Positions 27,452 through 36,116 of a stretch of 64,000 nt of DNA are shown here, in pieces (within the stretch, counting starts at the first letter, position 1; every line of letters begins with the position of its first letter). The translations under genes were made by a program, and so were the position numbers. The notes below the pieces were generated by a model, which saw only the letters and a list, made by a program, of their open reading frames with translations, had not been told where the DNA came from and searched no databases. The DNA is from UBA7803 sp041690675. GTDB lineage: Bacteria; Pseudomonadota; Gammaproteobacteria; Pseudomonadales; Azotimanducaceae. The DNA lies in the NCBI GenBank assembly GCA_041690675.1, contig JAWLGU010000010.1, positions 1 through 64,000 on the forward strand. The letters run 5' to 3'.

Positions 27452-28273
27452 GTGGCTACGTACGCGATCGGCGACGTTCAAGGTTGCTACGACGAGCTCT
27501 GTGACCTGCTCGAGCACGTCCGCTTCGATCCAGGCCGGGATCGGCTATGGCTCGTTGGTGATCTCGTCAACCGCGGACCGAAGTCGCTCGCGGTGATCCG
27601 TCTGGTCCGCTCGTTGGGCGATGCGGCCGCCTGCGTGCTCGGCAATCACGACCTGCACCTGCTCGCAATCCGCTACGGCGGACATTCCGTCCGGCGCAGC
27701 GACACGTTCGCCGACGTGCTGGCGGCCGAGGATTTCGACGAGCTTTGCGATTGGTTGCGTCACCTTCCCATGCTGGTCCGGGACGACGCTCTGGGATACG
27801 TCATGACCCACGCCGGCGTACCGCACATCTGGAATTTCGAGCAGGCGGAGGATTACGCGCAGGAGGTGGAGGCTGTTCTGCGTGGTGACGCACATCCGAT
27901 CTACTTCGCCGGACTGTACGGGAATCTGCCGGACATCTGGGACGAATCCCTGCAGGGCCTCGATCGCTGGCGGGCCATAACGAATTACTTCACACGAATG
28001 CGTCTGGTGAGCGAGGAGGGTCGTTTGGACTTCGATCACAAAGGCGCCGTTGCGGATGCCCCGCCCGGCTGGTTCCCATGGTACGAGCTGCGCGCGCGGC
28101 GGCCTCTGGGCCCGCGCATCGTGTTCGGGCATTGGGCCGCGATCGAAGGCGTAACGAATCAGCCGGACGTGATCGCTCTGGACACCGGTTGCGTCTGGGG
28201 GCGACGCTTGACGGCTTTGTGCTTGGAGACGAGTAAGCTATTCAGTATACCCGCGCGATCGGAAATTTTCTGA
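27452..28273 (+). CDS. apaH: Symmetrical diadenosine tetraphosphate hydrolase
   Basis: Hydrolyses Ap4A, and also Np4-capped RNA 5' ends, into two ADP. GTG start at 27452; 273 residues. The calcineurin-like metal motifs are intact: YAIGDVQGCYDEL, VGDLVNRGPKS and LGNHDLHLL, with later histidines in THAGVPHIW and FGHWA. The apaG gene that normally precedes it is absent, so rsmA and apaH are adjacent. Base usage is slightly less GC-biased than its neighbours. Confidence 0.96.
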   Translation: MATYAIGDVQGCYDELCDLLEHVRFDPGRDRLWLVGDLVNRGPKSLAVIRLVRSLGDAAACVLGNHDLHLLAIRYGGHSVRRSDTFADVLAAEDFDELCDWLRHLPMLVRDDALGYVMTHAGVPHIWNFEQAEDYAQEVEAVLRGDAHPIYFAGLYGNLPDIWDESLQGLDRWRAITNYFTRMRLVSEEGRLDFDHKGAVADAPPGWFPWYELRARRPLGPRIVFGHWAAIEGVTNQPDVIALDTGCVWGRRLTALCLETSKLFSIPARSEIF

Positions 28274-28283
28274 GAATTTTTCG

Positions 28284-28300
28284 CTGGCACTTTTCTGGCA
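28284..28300 (+). promoter_or_regulatory. Putative sigma-54 (-24/-12) promoter of prkA-yeaH-spoVR
   Basis: CTGGCAC-N5-TGGCA matches the sigma-54 consensus TGGCAC-N5-TTGC(A/T) at all positions but one. The invariant GG and GC are at the correct 10-nt separation. It lies 91 bp upstream of the prkA ATG and just after the apaH stop. An AT-rich imperfect palindrome centred on TTCTGAGAA lies immediately upstream. In E. coli, yeaG (prkA) is under NtrC/sigma-54 control, which supports the call. Confidence 0.65.
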
Positions 28301-28390
28301 TGGGTCTAGTCTAATCGTACGAGCCGTAGAAGCTGTAAGAAGAAGAAAGTTGGTGGAACAGAGGGGGAAGCGCAGCAGAGGAGGCTGATA

Positions 28391-30313
28391 ATGGGTGTCT
28401 TCGAGCACTATCAGGAACGATACGACGCGGCTCAAGAAGAAGAGCTGACCCTCCAGGAATACCTCGAGCTTTGTAAGAACGATCCAACCGCCTACGCCAC
28501 CGCCGCCGAGCGCCTGCTGATGGCCGTGGGCGAGCCGGAATTCGTCGACACGTCCCACGACCCGCGACTGTCCAGAATCTTTTCCAACAAGGTCATCAAA
28601 CGCTACCCGGCGTTCGACGAGTTCTACGGCATGGAGGAGTCCATCGAGCAGATCGTCTCGTTCTTCCGCCACGCCGCCCAGGGCCTCGAGGAGCGCAAGC
28701 AGATTCTGTACCTGCTGGGCCCCGTGGGAGGCGGCAAGAGCTCGCTCGCGGAGAAGCTCAAGTCGCTCATGCAGAAGATGCCCTTCTACGCGCTGAAGGA
28801 CTCCCCGGTGAACGAATCCCCCCTGGGGCTGTTCGATCCCGCCGAGGACGGCCACATCCTGGAGGAGGACTTCGGTATTCCGCGCCGGTACCTCAAGGGG
28901 GTCATGTCCCCCTGGGCCGGCAAGCGGCTGAAGGAGTACGGCGGCGACATCACCCGCTTCAGAGTCGTCAAGAAGTACCCGTCCATCCTCGACCAGGTGG
29001 CCGTGGCCAAGACCGAGCCCGGCGACGAGAACAACCAGGACATCTCCGCTCTGGTGGGCAAGGTGGACATCCGCAAGCTCGAGACCTTCGCGCAGAACGA
29101 TCCGGACGCCTATTCCTACTCCGGCGCGCTGTGCAAGGCCAACCAGGGCCTGATGGAGTTCGTGGAGATGTTCAAGGCGCCCATCAAGGTGCTGCATCCC
29201 CTGCTGACGGCGACCCAGGAAGGCAACTACAACGGCACCGAGGCCATCGGCGCCATGCCGTTCGACGGCATCGTGCTGGCACACTCCAACGAGTCCGAGT
29301 GGCAGTCGTTCCGCAACAACAAGAACAACGAGGCTTTCATCGATCGGGTGTACATCGTCAAGGTGCCCTACTGCCTGAGGGTCTCCGAGGAGATCAAGAT
29401 CTACGAGAAGCTGATTGTCGAGAGCTCGCTGAACCGGTCACCGTGCGCGCCGGACACCCTGCGCATGCTGGCGCAGTTCTCGGTGCTCTCGCGCATCAAG
29501 GAGCCGGAGAACTCCAGCATCTACTCGAAGATGCGGGTCTACGACGGCGAGAACCTCAAGGACACCGACCCGAAGGCCAAGACCCTGCAGGAGTACCGCG
29601 ATGCTGCCGGGGTGGACGAGGGCATGGACGGCCTGTCGACCCGCTTCGCCTTCAAGATCCTTTCCAAGGTGTTCAACTTCGATCCCAGCGAGGTGGCCGC
29701 CAACCCGGTGCACCTCGTGTACGTGCTCGAGCAGCAGATCGAGCGAGAGCATTTCTCGGACGAGAAGCGCGAGCAGCTCATCCGCTACATCAAGGAGTAT
29801 CTGGCGCCGAAGTACGTGGATTTCATTGGCAAGGAAATCCAGACGGCGTACCTGGAGTCGTACTCGGAGTACGGGCAGAACATCTTCGACCGCTACGTGA
29901 CCTTCGCCGACTTCTGGATTCAGGATCAGGAGTACCGCGATCCGGAGACGGGCGACATCCTCGACCGCGCCTCGCTGAACGAGGAGCTCGAGAAGGTGGA
30001 GAAGCCGGCGGGCATCAGCAATCCGAAGGACTTCCGTCACGAGATCGTCAACTTCGTGCTGCGGGCGCGGGCCAACAACAACGGCAAGAACCCCTCCTGG
30101 CAGAGCTACGAGAAGCTGCGCTCGGTGATCGAGAAAAAGATGTTCTCCAATACCGAGGATCTCCTGCCGGTGATCTCGTTCAACCCCAAGTCGTCCAGCG
30201 ACGAGCAGAAGAAGCACGACGACTTCGTGGCCCGCATGGTGACCCGGGGTTACACCGAGAAGCAGGTGCGCCTGCTGGCGGAATGGTTCCTGCGGGTGCG
30301 CAAGTCGCAGTAG
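28391..30313 (+). CDS. prkA: PrkA/YeaG serine protein kinase
   Basis: AAA-type serine protein kinase acting in starvation and stress responses. 640 residues, the family length. The N-terminal AAA part has Walker A LLGPVGGGKSSLAEKL and downstream GLFDP and GIPRRYLKG. The C-terminal PrkA region includes PFDGIVLAHSNESEW, NNKNNEAFIDRVYIVKVPYCLRV and GLSTRFAFKIL. A strong GAGGAGG site sits 8 nt before the ATG. First gene of the conserved prkA-yeaH-spoVR (yeaG-yeaH-ycgB) stress operon. Confidence 0.96.
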   Translation: MGVFEHYQERYDAAQEEELTLQEYLELCKNDPTAYATAAERLLMAVGEPEFVDTSHDPRLSRIFSNKVIKRYPAFDEFYGMEESIEQIVSFFRHAAQGLEERKQILYLLGPVGGGKSSLAEKLKSLMQKMPFYALKDSPVNESPLGLFDPAEDGHILEEDFGIPRRYLKGVMSPWAGKRLKEYGGDITRFRVVKKYPSILDQVAVAKTEPGDENNQDISALVGKVDIRKLETFAQNDPDAYSYSGALCKANQGLMEFVEMFKAPIKVLHPLLTATQEGNYNGTEAIGAMPFDGIVLAHSNESEWQSFRNNKNNEAFIDRVYIVKVPYCLRVSEEIKIYEKLIVESSLNRSPCAPDTLRMLAQFSVLSRIKEPENSSIYSKMRVYDGENLKDTDPKAKTLQEYRDAAGVDEGMDGLSTRFAFKILSKVFNFDPSEVAANPVHLVYVLEQQIEREHFSDEKREQLIRYIKEYLAPKYVDFIGKEIQTAYLESYSEYGQNIFDRYVTFADFWIQDQEYRDPETGDILDRASLNEELEKVEKPAGISNPKDFRHEIVNFVLRARANNNGKNPSWQSYEKLRSVIEKKMFSNTEDLLPVISFNPKSSSDEQKKHDDFVARMVTRGYTEKQVRLLAEWFLRVRKSQ

Positions 30314-30367
30314 GGGGGTCCGCCAGGTTCCGACGTTCACCGGTACAACCAGAGGTCGTTTCGTTTC

Positions 30368-31633
30368 ATGAGTTACATCATCGACCGCCGACTGAACTCG
30401 AAGAACAAGAACGCAGTCAACCGACAACGCTTTCTCGAGCGCTACAGGACCCACATCAAGCGCGCCGTCTCCGACGCCGTGGACCGGCGCAGCATCACCG
30501 ACATGGAGCGGGGTGGGGAGGTCACCATCCCGGCCAGGGACATTTCCGAACCGGTGTTCCAGCACGGCACCGGCGGGCGCCGCACCGCGGTGCACCCGGG
30601 CAACCGGGAGTTCGTCGCCGGCGACCGGATCCCCCGCCCTGGCGGTGGCGGGGGCGGTGGCGGCGGCGGGGACGCGTCCGACTCCGGCGAAGGGGTGGAC
30701 GACTTCGTCTTCCAGATCAGCCGAGACGAGTTTCTCGACTACCTGTTCGACGACCTGGAGTTGCCGAACCTGACCAAGCGCCACCTGAAGGGCAACGCCA
30801 GCTTCAAGTACGAGCGCGCCGGGTTCTCCGCCGACGGCGTGCCGGCAAAGCTCTCGGTGTTCCGCACCCTGCAGCAGGCCAAGGCGCGGCGCATCGCCCT
30901 CGGCGGCGAGACCCGCAAGCGCATCCGTGAGCTGGAGGAAGGCATCGCCGAGGCGGCGGGAATCGGCGACGAGGTGACGGGCATGCGGCTGCGCAACCAG
31001 CTCGCGCGGCTCGAGCGGCGGGAGCGGCGCATTCCCTTTCTCGACTCCACCGATCTGCGCTACAACCTGCACGTGAAGCGCCCGGTGCCCACCTCCCAGG
31101 CGGTGATGTTCTGCCTGATGGACGTGTCCGGCTCCATGGATCAGGCCACCAAGGACATGGCCAAGCGCTTCTACCTGCTGCTGTATCTGTTCCTCAAGCG
31201 TCACTACGAGCGCACGGAGGTGGTGTTCATCCGCCACCACACCACCGCCCGGGAAGTGGACGAGCACGACTTCTTCTACTCGCGGGAGACCGGCGGCACG
31301 GTGGTTTCCAGCGCCCTCAAGCTGATGAGGAAGATCGTCGACGACCGTTACTCGCCGGATGCCTGGAACATCTACGCCGCCCAGGCTTCCGACGGCGACA
31401 ACTGGAACGACGACTCGCCGCTGTGCGGCAAGTTCCTTGCCGAGAGTCTGCTGCCGCTGGTGCAGTATTACGCCTACATCGAGATTACCCAGCGCAGCCA
31501 TCAGGCGCTGTGGCGGGAATACGAGCGCCTGGCCCAGTTCCACCCGGAAGCCTTCGCCATGCGCCACATCACCGCGCCGGCGGACATCTTCCCGGTGTTC
31601 CACGAGCTGTTTCAGAAGAGGGATGCCGCATGA
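30368..31633 (+). CDS. yeaH: YeaH, DUF444 von Willebrand-like protein
   Basis: Partner of the PrkA kinase; biochemical role unsettled. 421 residues. It opens with the family signature YIIDRRLNSKNKNAVNRQRFLERYR. A long glycine run (about 94-103) marks a flexible linker. The C-terminal vWA-like part has the MIDAS motif MDVSGSMDQATKD with the following SRETGGTVVSSAL. Overlaps spoVR by 4 bp (ATGA). Confidence 0.95.
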   Translation: MSYIIDRRLNSKNKNAVNRQRFLERYRTHIKRAVSDAVDRRSITDMERGGEVTIPARDISEPVFQHGTGGRRTAVHPGNREFVAGDRIPRPGGGGGGGGGGDASDSGEGVDDFVFQISRDEFLDYLFDDLELPNLTKRHLKGNASFKYERAGFSADGVPAKLSVFRTLQQAKARRIALGGETRKRIRELEEGIAEAAGIGDEVTGMRLRNQLARLERRERRIPFLDSTDLRYNLHVKRPVPTSQAVMFCLMDVSGSMDQATKDMAKRFYLLLYLFLKRHYERTEVVFIRHHTTAREVDEHDFFYSRETGGTVVSSALKLMRKIVDDRYSPDAWNIYAAQASDGDNWNDDSPLCGKFLAESLLPLVQYYAYIEITQRSHQALWREYERLAQFHPEAFAMRHITAPADIFPVFHELFQKRDAA

Positions 31634-33195
31634 GCCGAGCGGGGACCACGGTGGCGGCGGGGGCCGCCGGCGCGGGCGGCAGCGGCGGGCGGCGCCGCCG
31701 GCCGCTCTCCGAGGGCAGCGACTGGACCTTCGAGCTGATCCGCGAGCTCGATCACGAGATCGGCATCCTCGCAGAGGAGTACGGCCTCGACACCTACCCC
31801 ACTCAGATCGAGGTGATCCGCTCCGACCAGATGATGGACGCCTACGCCTCGGTGGGCATGCCCATCGGCTATCACCACTGGTCGTACGGCAAGCAGTTCG
31901 TGGCGGTGGAGAGCCAGTACCAGCACGGGCTCATGGGGCTGGCCTACGAGATCGTCATCAACTCCAATCCCTGTATCGCCTACCTGATGGAGGAGAACAC
32001 GCTGACCATGCAGGCCCTGGTCATCGCTCATGCCTGCTACGGTCACAACTCCTTCTTCAAGGGCAACTACCTGTTCCGCACCTGGACGGACGCCACCTCC
32101 ATCATCGACTACCTGGTGTTCGCCAAGAACTACATCGCCGACTGCGAGGAGCGCTACGGTGTGCGGGAGGTCGAGCAGCTGCTGGACGCCTGCCACGCGC
32201 TGATGAACTACGGGGTCGACCGCTACAAGCGCCCGCGGCCCATTTCCGCCGAGGAGGAGCGGCGCCGCCAGCGGGAGCGGGCGGAATGGGTGCAGCGCAA
32301 CCTCAACGATTTGTGGCGCACCCTGCCGGAGCCCCGGCACAAGAAGCAGCCGCCGGACGAGCGGCGCTTCCCCGCGGAGCCCCAGGAGAACCTGCTGTAC
32401 TTCATCGAGAAGCACGCGCCGCTTCTGGAGCCGTGGCAGCGGGAGATCGTTCGCATCGTCCGCAAGATGGCGCAGTACTTCTACCCCCAGCGCCAGACCC
32501 AGGTGATGAACGAGGGGTGGGCCACCTTCTGGCACTACACCCTGATGAACCGGCTCTACGACGAAGGGCTGATCACCGAAGGCGCGGTCATGGAGTTCCT
32601 GACCAGCCACACGGCGGTGGTCTTCCAGCCGCCGTTCGATCATCCCGGTTATCGCGGCATCAACCCCTATGCGCTCGGGTTCGCCATCTTCACGGACCTG
32701 AAGCGGATGTGCGAGACGCCCACGGACGAAGACCGGGAATGGTTCCCGGACATCGCCGGCGGCGACTGGCTGGAGGTGGTGCACCACGCCATGCGCAACT
32801 ACAAGGACGAGAGCTTCATCCTGCAGTTCCTGTCGCCCAAGGTGATGCGTGACCTGCGGCTGTTCGGCATCGTCGACGACGATGCCGACGATGCCATCGA
32901 AGTGAGCGCCATTCACGACCACCAGGGCTACCGGCGGGTGCGGGAGCAGCTCGCCAGCCAGTACAACCTGGGGGACCGGGAGCCGAACATTCAGGTCACC
33001 CGGGTGGACCTGCGCGGCGACCGGGGCCTGACCCTGCGCCACGCGCAACATCAGCGCCGGCCCCTGGGCAACACCACCGACGAGGTGTTGAAGCACCTGC
33101 ACCAGCTCTGGGGTTTCCCCGTGCGGCTGGAATCGGTGCGCGACGACGAGGTCATCGCCCGAACTGCGTGCCCGGCAGATTCGGGGTGGGAATAG
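31630..33195 (+). CDS. SpoVR family protein (YcgB)
   Basis: 521 residues from the ATG at 31630, which overlaps the yeaH stop. The first 20 residues are a Gly/Ala/Arg-rich tail not typical of the family; homology begins at WTFELIRELDHEI. Family motifs are YPTQIEVIRSDQMMDAY, HWSYGKQF, AHACYGHNSFFKGN, NEGWATFWHY and NPYALGFAIFTDL. It is cytosolic with unknown activity; the conserved histidines suggest metal binding. Last gene of the prkA operon. Confidence 0.94.
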   Translation: MSRAGTTVAAGAAGAGGSGGRRRRPLSEGSDWTFELIRELDHEIGILAEEYGLDTYPTQIEVIRSDQMMDAYASVGMPIGYHHWSYGKQFVAVESQYQHGLMGLAYEIVINSNPCIAYLMEENTLTMQALVIAHACYGHNSFFKGNYLFRTWTDATSIIDYLVFAKNYIADCEERYGVREVEQLLDACHALMNYGVDRYKRPRPISAEEERRRQRERAEWVQRNLNDLWRTLPEPRHKKQPPDERRFPAEPQENLLYFIEKHAPLLEPWQREIVRIVRKMAQYFYPQRQTQVMNEGWATFWHYTLMNRLYDEGLITEGAVMEFLTSHTAVVFQPPFDHPGYRGINPYALGFAIFTDLKRMCETPTDEDREWFPDIAGGDWLEVVHHAMRNYKDESFILQFLSPKVMRDLRLFGIVDDDADDAIEVSAIHDHQGYRRVREQLASQYNLGDREPNIQVTRVDLRGDRGLTLRHAQHQRRPLGNTTDEVLKHLHQLWGFPVRLESVRDDEVIARTACPADSGWE

Positions 33196-33200
33196 ACAGT

Positions 33201-33331
33201 CGCTGTCCGCTTTTCGCTTTCCGCTGTCCGCGGAGCGGCGATCAGCGGTCAGCGGTCGGCGGTCAGCAAGAGGGCACCTGCCAGTATCCAGCGACACCGC
33301 TCTTGCCGATAGCTGATAGCTGATGGCCGAT
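33201..33331. repeat. 7-bp periodic degenerate repeat spacer
   Basis: Three short heptad arrays fill the gap between spoVR and cca. 33201-33235 reads as CGCTGTC/CGCTTTT/CGCTTTC/CGCTGTC. 33244-33268 reads as AGCGGTC/AGCGGTC/GGCGGTC/AGC. 33304-33331 reads as GCCGAT/AGCTGAT/AGCTGAT/GGCCGAT. The first two arrays are roughly reverse complements of each other, so the transcript could fold into a long imperfect hairpin. No coding potential was seen. Confidence 0.6.
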
Positions 33332-33361
33332 CGCGGCCCGCAACATGCTAACGTAGCCGCC

Positions 33362-34450
33362 ATGCAAATTTACCTCGTCGGCGGCGCCGTGCGTGACGAG
33401 CTGCTCGGCCGCCCGGTGAAGGAACGGGACTGGGTGGTGGTGGGCAGCACCCCCGAGGACATGTCGGCCCTGGGTTTTCGCCAGGTGGGCCGGGACTTCC
33501 CGGTGTTCCTGCATCCCGACACGGGCGAGGAGTACGCGCTGGCTCGCACCGAGCGAAAGACCGGTCCCGGGCACACGGGTTTCGTCTGCCACGCCGGCCC
33601 CGACGTCACCCTGGAGGACGACCTGCTGCGCCGGGACCTCACGGTGAACGCCATGGCGCGGGATGCCGACGGCACCCTGGTGGATCCCTTCGGCGGGCGC
33701 GAGGATCTTGAACGCCGGCTGCTCCGGCACGTCTCCGACGCCTTCAGTGAGGATCCCCTCCGGGTGTTCCGGGTGGCCCGGTTCGCGGCCCAGCTCCCGG
33801 GCTTTCGCGTGGCGCCGGAGACCCTGGATCTCATGCGCCGCATGGCAAGCCAGCGCATGCTCGAAGAGCTGTCGGCGGAGCGGGTGTGGCAGGAGCTGGT
33901 GAAGGCGCTGGCGAGCCCGGCGCCGGAGCAGTTCTTCCAGGTGCTCGAGGAGGCCGGGGCGATGACGCCCTGGCTGCGCGAGCTTCGAGGTGTGGAACCG
34001 GCCTTCCCGGGCGATCTCGAGTCGCCGGAGCAGCGGTTCGGCGCCCTGGCCTGGAGCCTGCCGCGTCAGGCGGTAACGGACCTGTGCGAGCGGCTCAAGG
34101 CACCGAAGCGATTCCAGCAACTCGCCGAGCATGTCGCGGAGCACGGGCGGATCCTCGCGGCGTGGCGCGATCGCGACCCGGCCGAGGTACTGGCCGCGGT
34201 GGTGGCCATCGGTGGTGTGGACCGCCACCGGGACCCGGAGCCGGCGCTGGCGGTGGTGGAACGCTGCAGCGCTCGAAGTCTCGGCGTGCTGCGAGCGCTC
34301 ATCGACGAGCTTGCCAACCTGGGCTCGACGGAGTTCCGCGCCCGGGGCCTCAGCGGCAAGGCACTGGGCGAAGCCATTCGACGCGGCCGGCTGGAACGGA
34401 TTCGCGTCGCCCAGGACAAACGACCTACTGTGAGTGAGAAGGATCGATGA
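33362..34450 (+). CDS. cca: CCA-adding tRNA nucleotidyltransferase
   Basis: Adds or repairs the 3' CCA end of tRNAs. ATG at 33362 (MQIYLVGGAVRDELLG), 362 residues. Class-II nucleotidyltransferase motifs are GGAVRDELLG, the metal aspartates in KERDWVVVG, the RTERKTG loop, LLRRDLTVNAMA, and the nucleotide-selecting EDPLRVFRVARFAA. It is about 50 residues shorter than E. coli Cca and lacks the C-terminal HD phosphohydrolase motif, so it is probably a pure CCA-adding enzyme. The stop overlaps the DUF411 gene. Confidence 0.94.
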   Translation: MQIYLVGGAVRDELLGRPVKERDWVVVGSTPEDMSALGFRQVGRDFPVFLHPDTGEEYALARTERKTGPGHTGFVCHAGPDVTLEDDLLRRDLTVNAMARDADGTLVDPFGGREDLERRLLRHVSDAFSEDPLRVFRVARFAAQLPGFRVAPETLDLMRRMASQRMLEELSAERVWQELVKALASPAPEQFFQVLEEAGAMTPWLRELRGVEPAFPGDLESPEQRFGALAWSLPRQAVTDLCERLKAPKRFQQLAEHVAEHGRILAAWRDRDPAEVLAAVVAIGGVDRHRDPEPALAVVERCSARSLGVLRALIDELANLGSTEFRARGLSGKALGEAIRRGRLERIRVAQDKRPTVSEKDR

Positions 34451-34938
34451 TGATCGGACGAGCATTCCTCATCGCCGGCACGTTCGCCGGTGCGTTGTTC
34501 ACCCTCGCCGGTTGCACGGGCGAAGCGGCGGCCACGGCGGCCGCCAGTGCGACGGAGCCGCTGGCGGCCATGGTGGTGCACAAGAGCCCCACCTGCGGCT
34601 GCTGCGGTGACTGGATCGAGCACATGGAAGGCGCCGGGTTCACGGTTGACGTCCGGGACACCACGGAGCTCGCGCCCATCAAGGAAGCGGCCGGTGTGCC
34701 GTACGGTCTCGGCTCCTGCCACACCGCCGAGGTCGAAGGCTACTTCGTGGAGGGTCACGTGCCCGCAGCGGACGTGGTCCGTCTGCTCGAGGAGCGGCCG
34801 GAGGCCCTCGGCCTCACGGTGCCGGGCATGCCCCTGGGATCGCCCGGCATGGAGGTGCCGAGCGGCGAGGTGCAGGCCTACGACGTCCTGCTGGTTTTGC
34901 CGGACGGCAGCACCCGCGTGTACGCCAGCTACCCCTGA
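34447..34938 (+). CDS. DUF411 metal-binding lipoprotein
   Basis: 163 residues. The signal segment ends in lipobox LAGC (Cys23), so probably a lipoprotein. The DUF411 domain shows VVHKSPTCGCCGDWIEHM with a CxCC metal or thiol site, then PYGLGSCHTAEVEGYFVEGHVPA and a Met-rich loop (VPGMPLGSPGME). DUF411 proteins are commonly found with copper-resistance genes, and the cop island starts about 1.2 kb downstream on the other strand. The ATG overlaps the cca stop; a second ATG follows one codon later. Confidence 0.88.
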   Translation: MMIGRAFLIAGTFAGALFTLAGCTGEAAATAAASATEPLAAMVVHKSPTCGCCGDWIEHMEGAGFTVDVRDTTELAPIKEAAGVPYGLGSCHTAEVEGYFVEGHVPAADVVRLLEERPEALGLTVPGMPLGSPGMEVPSGEVQAYDVLLVLPDGSTRVYASYP

Positions 34939-34997
34939 TCCGGCCTCGCGCGTCGTCCCGCCCCGGCGATTGGCATCCATCCTGCAGCCGCCGTGGA

Positions 34998-36110
34998 ATG
35001 ACCAGCCCGGTGAAACGCCTGCTGACCTTCGGCCAGAGTCCCTGGCTGGACTTCATTTCCCGTGGCTTCCTGGCGCGGGGCGAGCTCGGGCGGCTCATGG
35101 AGCGCATGGGGTTGCGGGGCGTGACCTCGAACCCGGTGATCTTCGAGGAGGCCATGGCGCACTCGGACGACTACGACGCGGCGCTCCGAGCCCTGGCGGC
35201 CGAAGACAGGAGCGCCGTGGAGATCTACGAGGCCCTGGCCGTGGAGGACGTTCGCTCCGCGGCGGACGCGCTGTCGCCCGTCTACCGTCAGACGGACGGC
35301 GGGGACGGCTTCGTGAGCCTGGAGGTCTCGCCGCATCTGGCCGATGACGCCGACGCCACGGTGGCCGAGGCCCGGCGCCTCTGGTCGGCCCTGGACCGGC
35401 CCAACGTCATGATCAAGGTGCCGGCGACACTGGCGGGCCTGGTCGCCATCCGAGCCCTTCTGGCCGAGGGCATCAACGTCAACGTCACCCTGCTGTTCAC
35501 CGTCGACCGCTACCGGCAGGTGCACGAGGCGTACCTGGAAGGCATGGAGGGGGCGATGGAGGCCGGGCGTCCGGTGGAGCGCATCGCCTCCGTGGCCAGC
35601 TTTTTCCTGAGCCGCATCGACACCCTGGTGGATCGGGAGCTGGATCGCCTGGCGGCTTCCGGCGGGAGCCGGCGCGACGAGGCGGCGGCGCTCCGTGGCG
35701 AGACGGCCATCGCCTGTGCCCGCTGCGCCTACGGCGTTTTTCAGGCGGCGATGACGTCGGAGCGTTTCGCGCGCCTGGCTGCTCACGGGGCCCGCCCGCA
35801 GCGCCTGCTCTGGGCCAGCACCGGCGCCAAGGACCCCGCCTACAGCGACGTCAAGTACATCGAGCCGCTCATCGGCCCCCACACGGTGAGCACCATGCCC
35901 CTGGCCACCCTGGAGGCGTACCACGACCACGGCGATCCCGCCCTGCGGCTGATCGGCAGCCGGGCGGCGGGGGAGCGGGTGCTCGAGCGGCTCACCGGCA
36001 TCGGCATCGACCTGGACGCAGCGGGTGCGCAGCTTCTCCACGAGGGCATCGACAAGTTCGCCCAGCCCTTCGATCGGCTGCTGGAGAAGCTCGGCGCACG
36101 GTTGGGGTAA
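34998..36110 (+). CDS. tal: Transaldolase (long, actinobacterial/cyanobacterial type)
   Basis: Transfers a dihydroxyacetone unit between sugar phosphates in the pentose phosphate pathway. 370 residues, longer than E. coli TalB. Motifs are FGQSPWLDFISR, LRGVTSNPVIFEEA, DGFVSLEVSPHLA, the Schiff-base lysine in NVMIKVPAT, GINVNVTLLFTVDRY, and ASVASFFLSRIDTLVD. WASTGAKDPAYSDVKYIEPLIG follows. It converges on the copper ATPase gene, with 6 bp between stops and no visible terminator. Confidence 0.95.
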   Translation: MTSPVKRLLTFGQSPWLDFISRGFLARGELGRLMERMGLRGVTSNPVIFEEAMAHSDDYDAALRALAAEDRSAVEIYEALAVEDVRSAADALSPVYRQTDGGDGFVSLEVSPHLADDADATVAEARRLWSALDRPNVMIKVPATLAGLVAIRALLAEGINVNVTLLFTVDRYRQVHEAYLEGMEGAMEAGRPVERIASVASFFLSRIDTLVDRELDRLAASGGSRRDEAAALRGETAIACARCAYGVFQAAMTSERFARLAAHGARPQRLLWASTGAKDPAYSDVKYIEPLIGPHTVSTMPLATLEAYHDHGDPALRLIGSRAAGERVLERLTGIGIDLDAAGAQLLHEGIDKFAQPFDRLLEKLGARLG

Positions 36111-36116
36111 AGGCCG

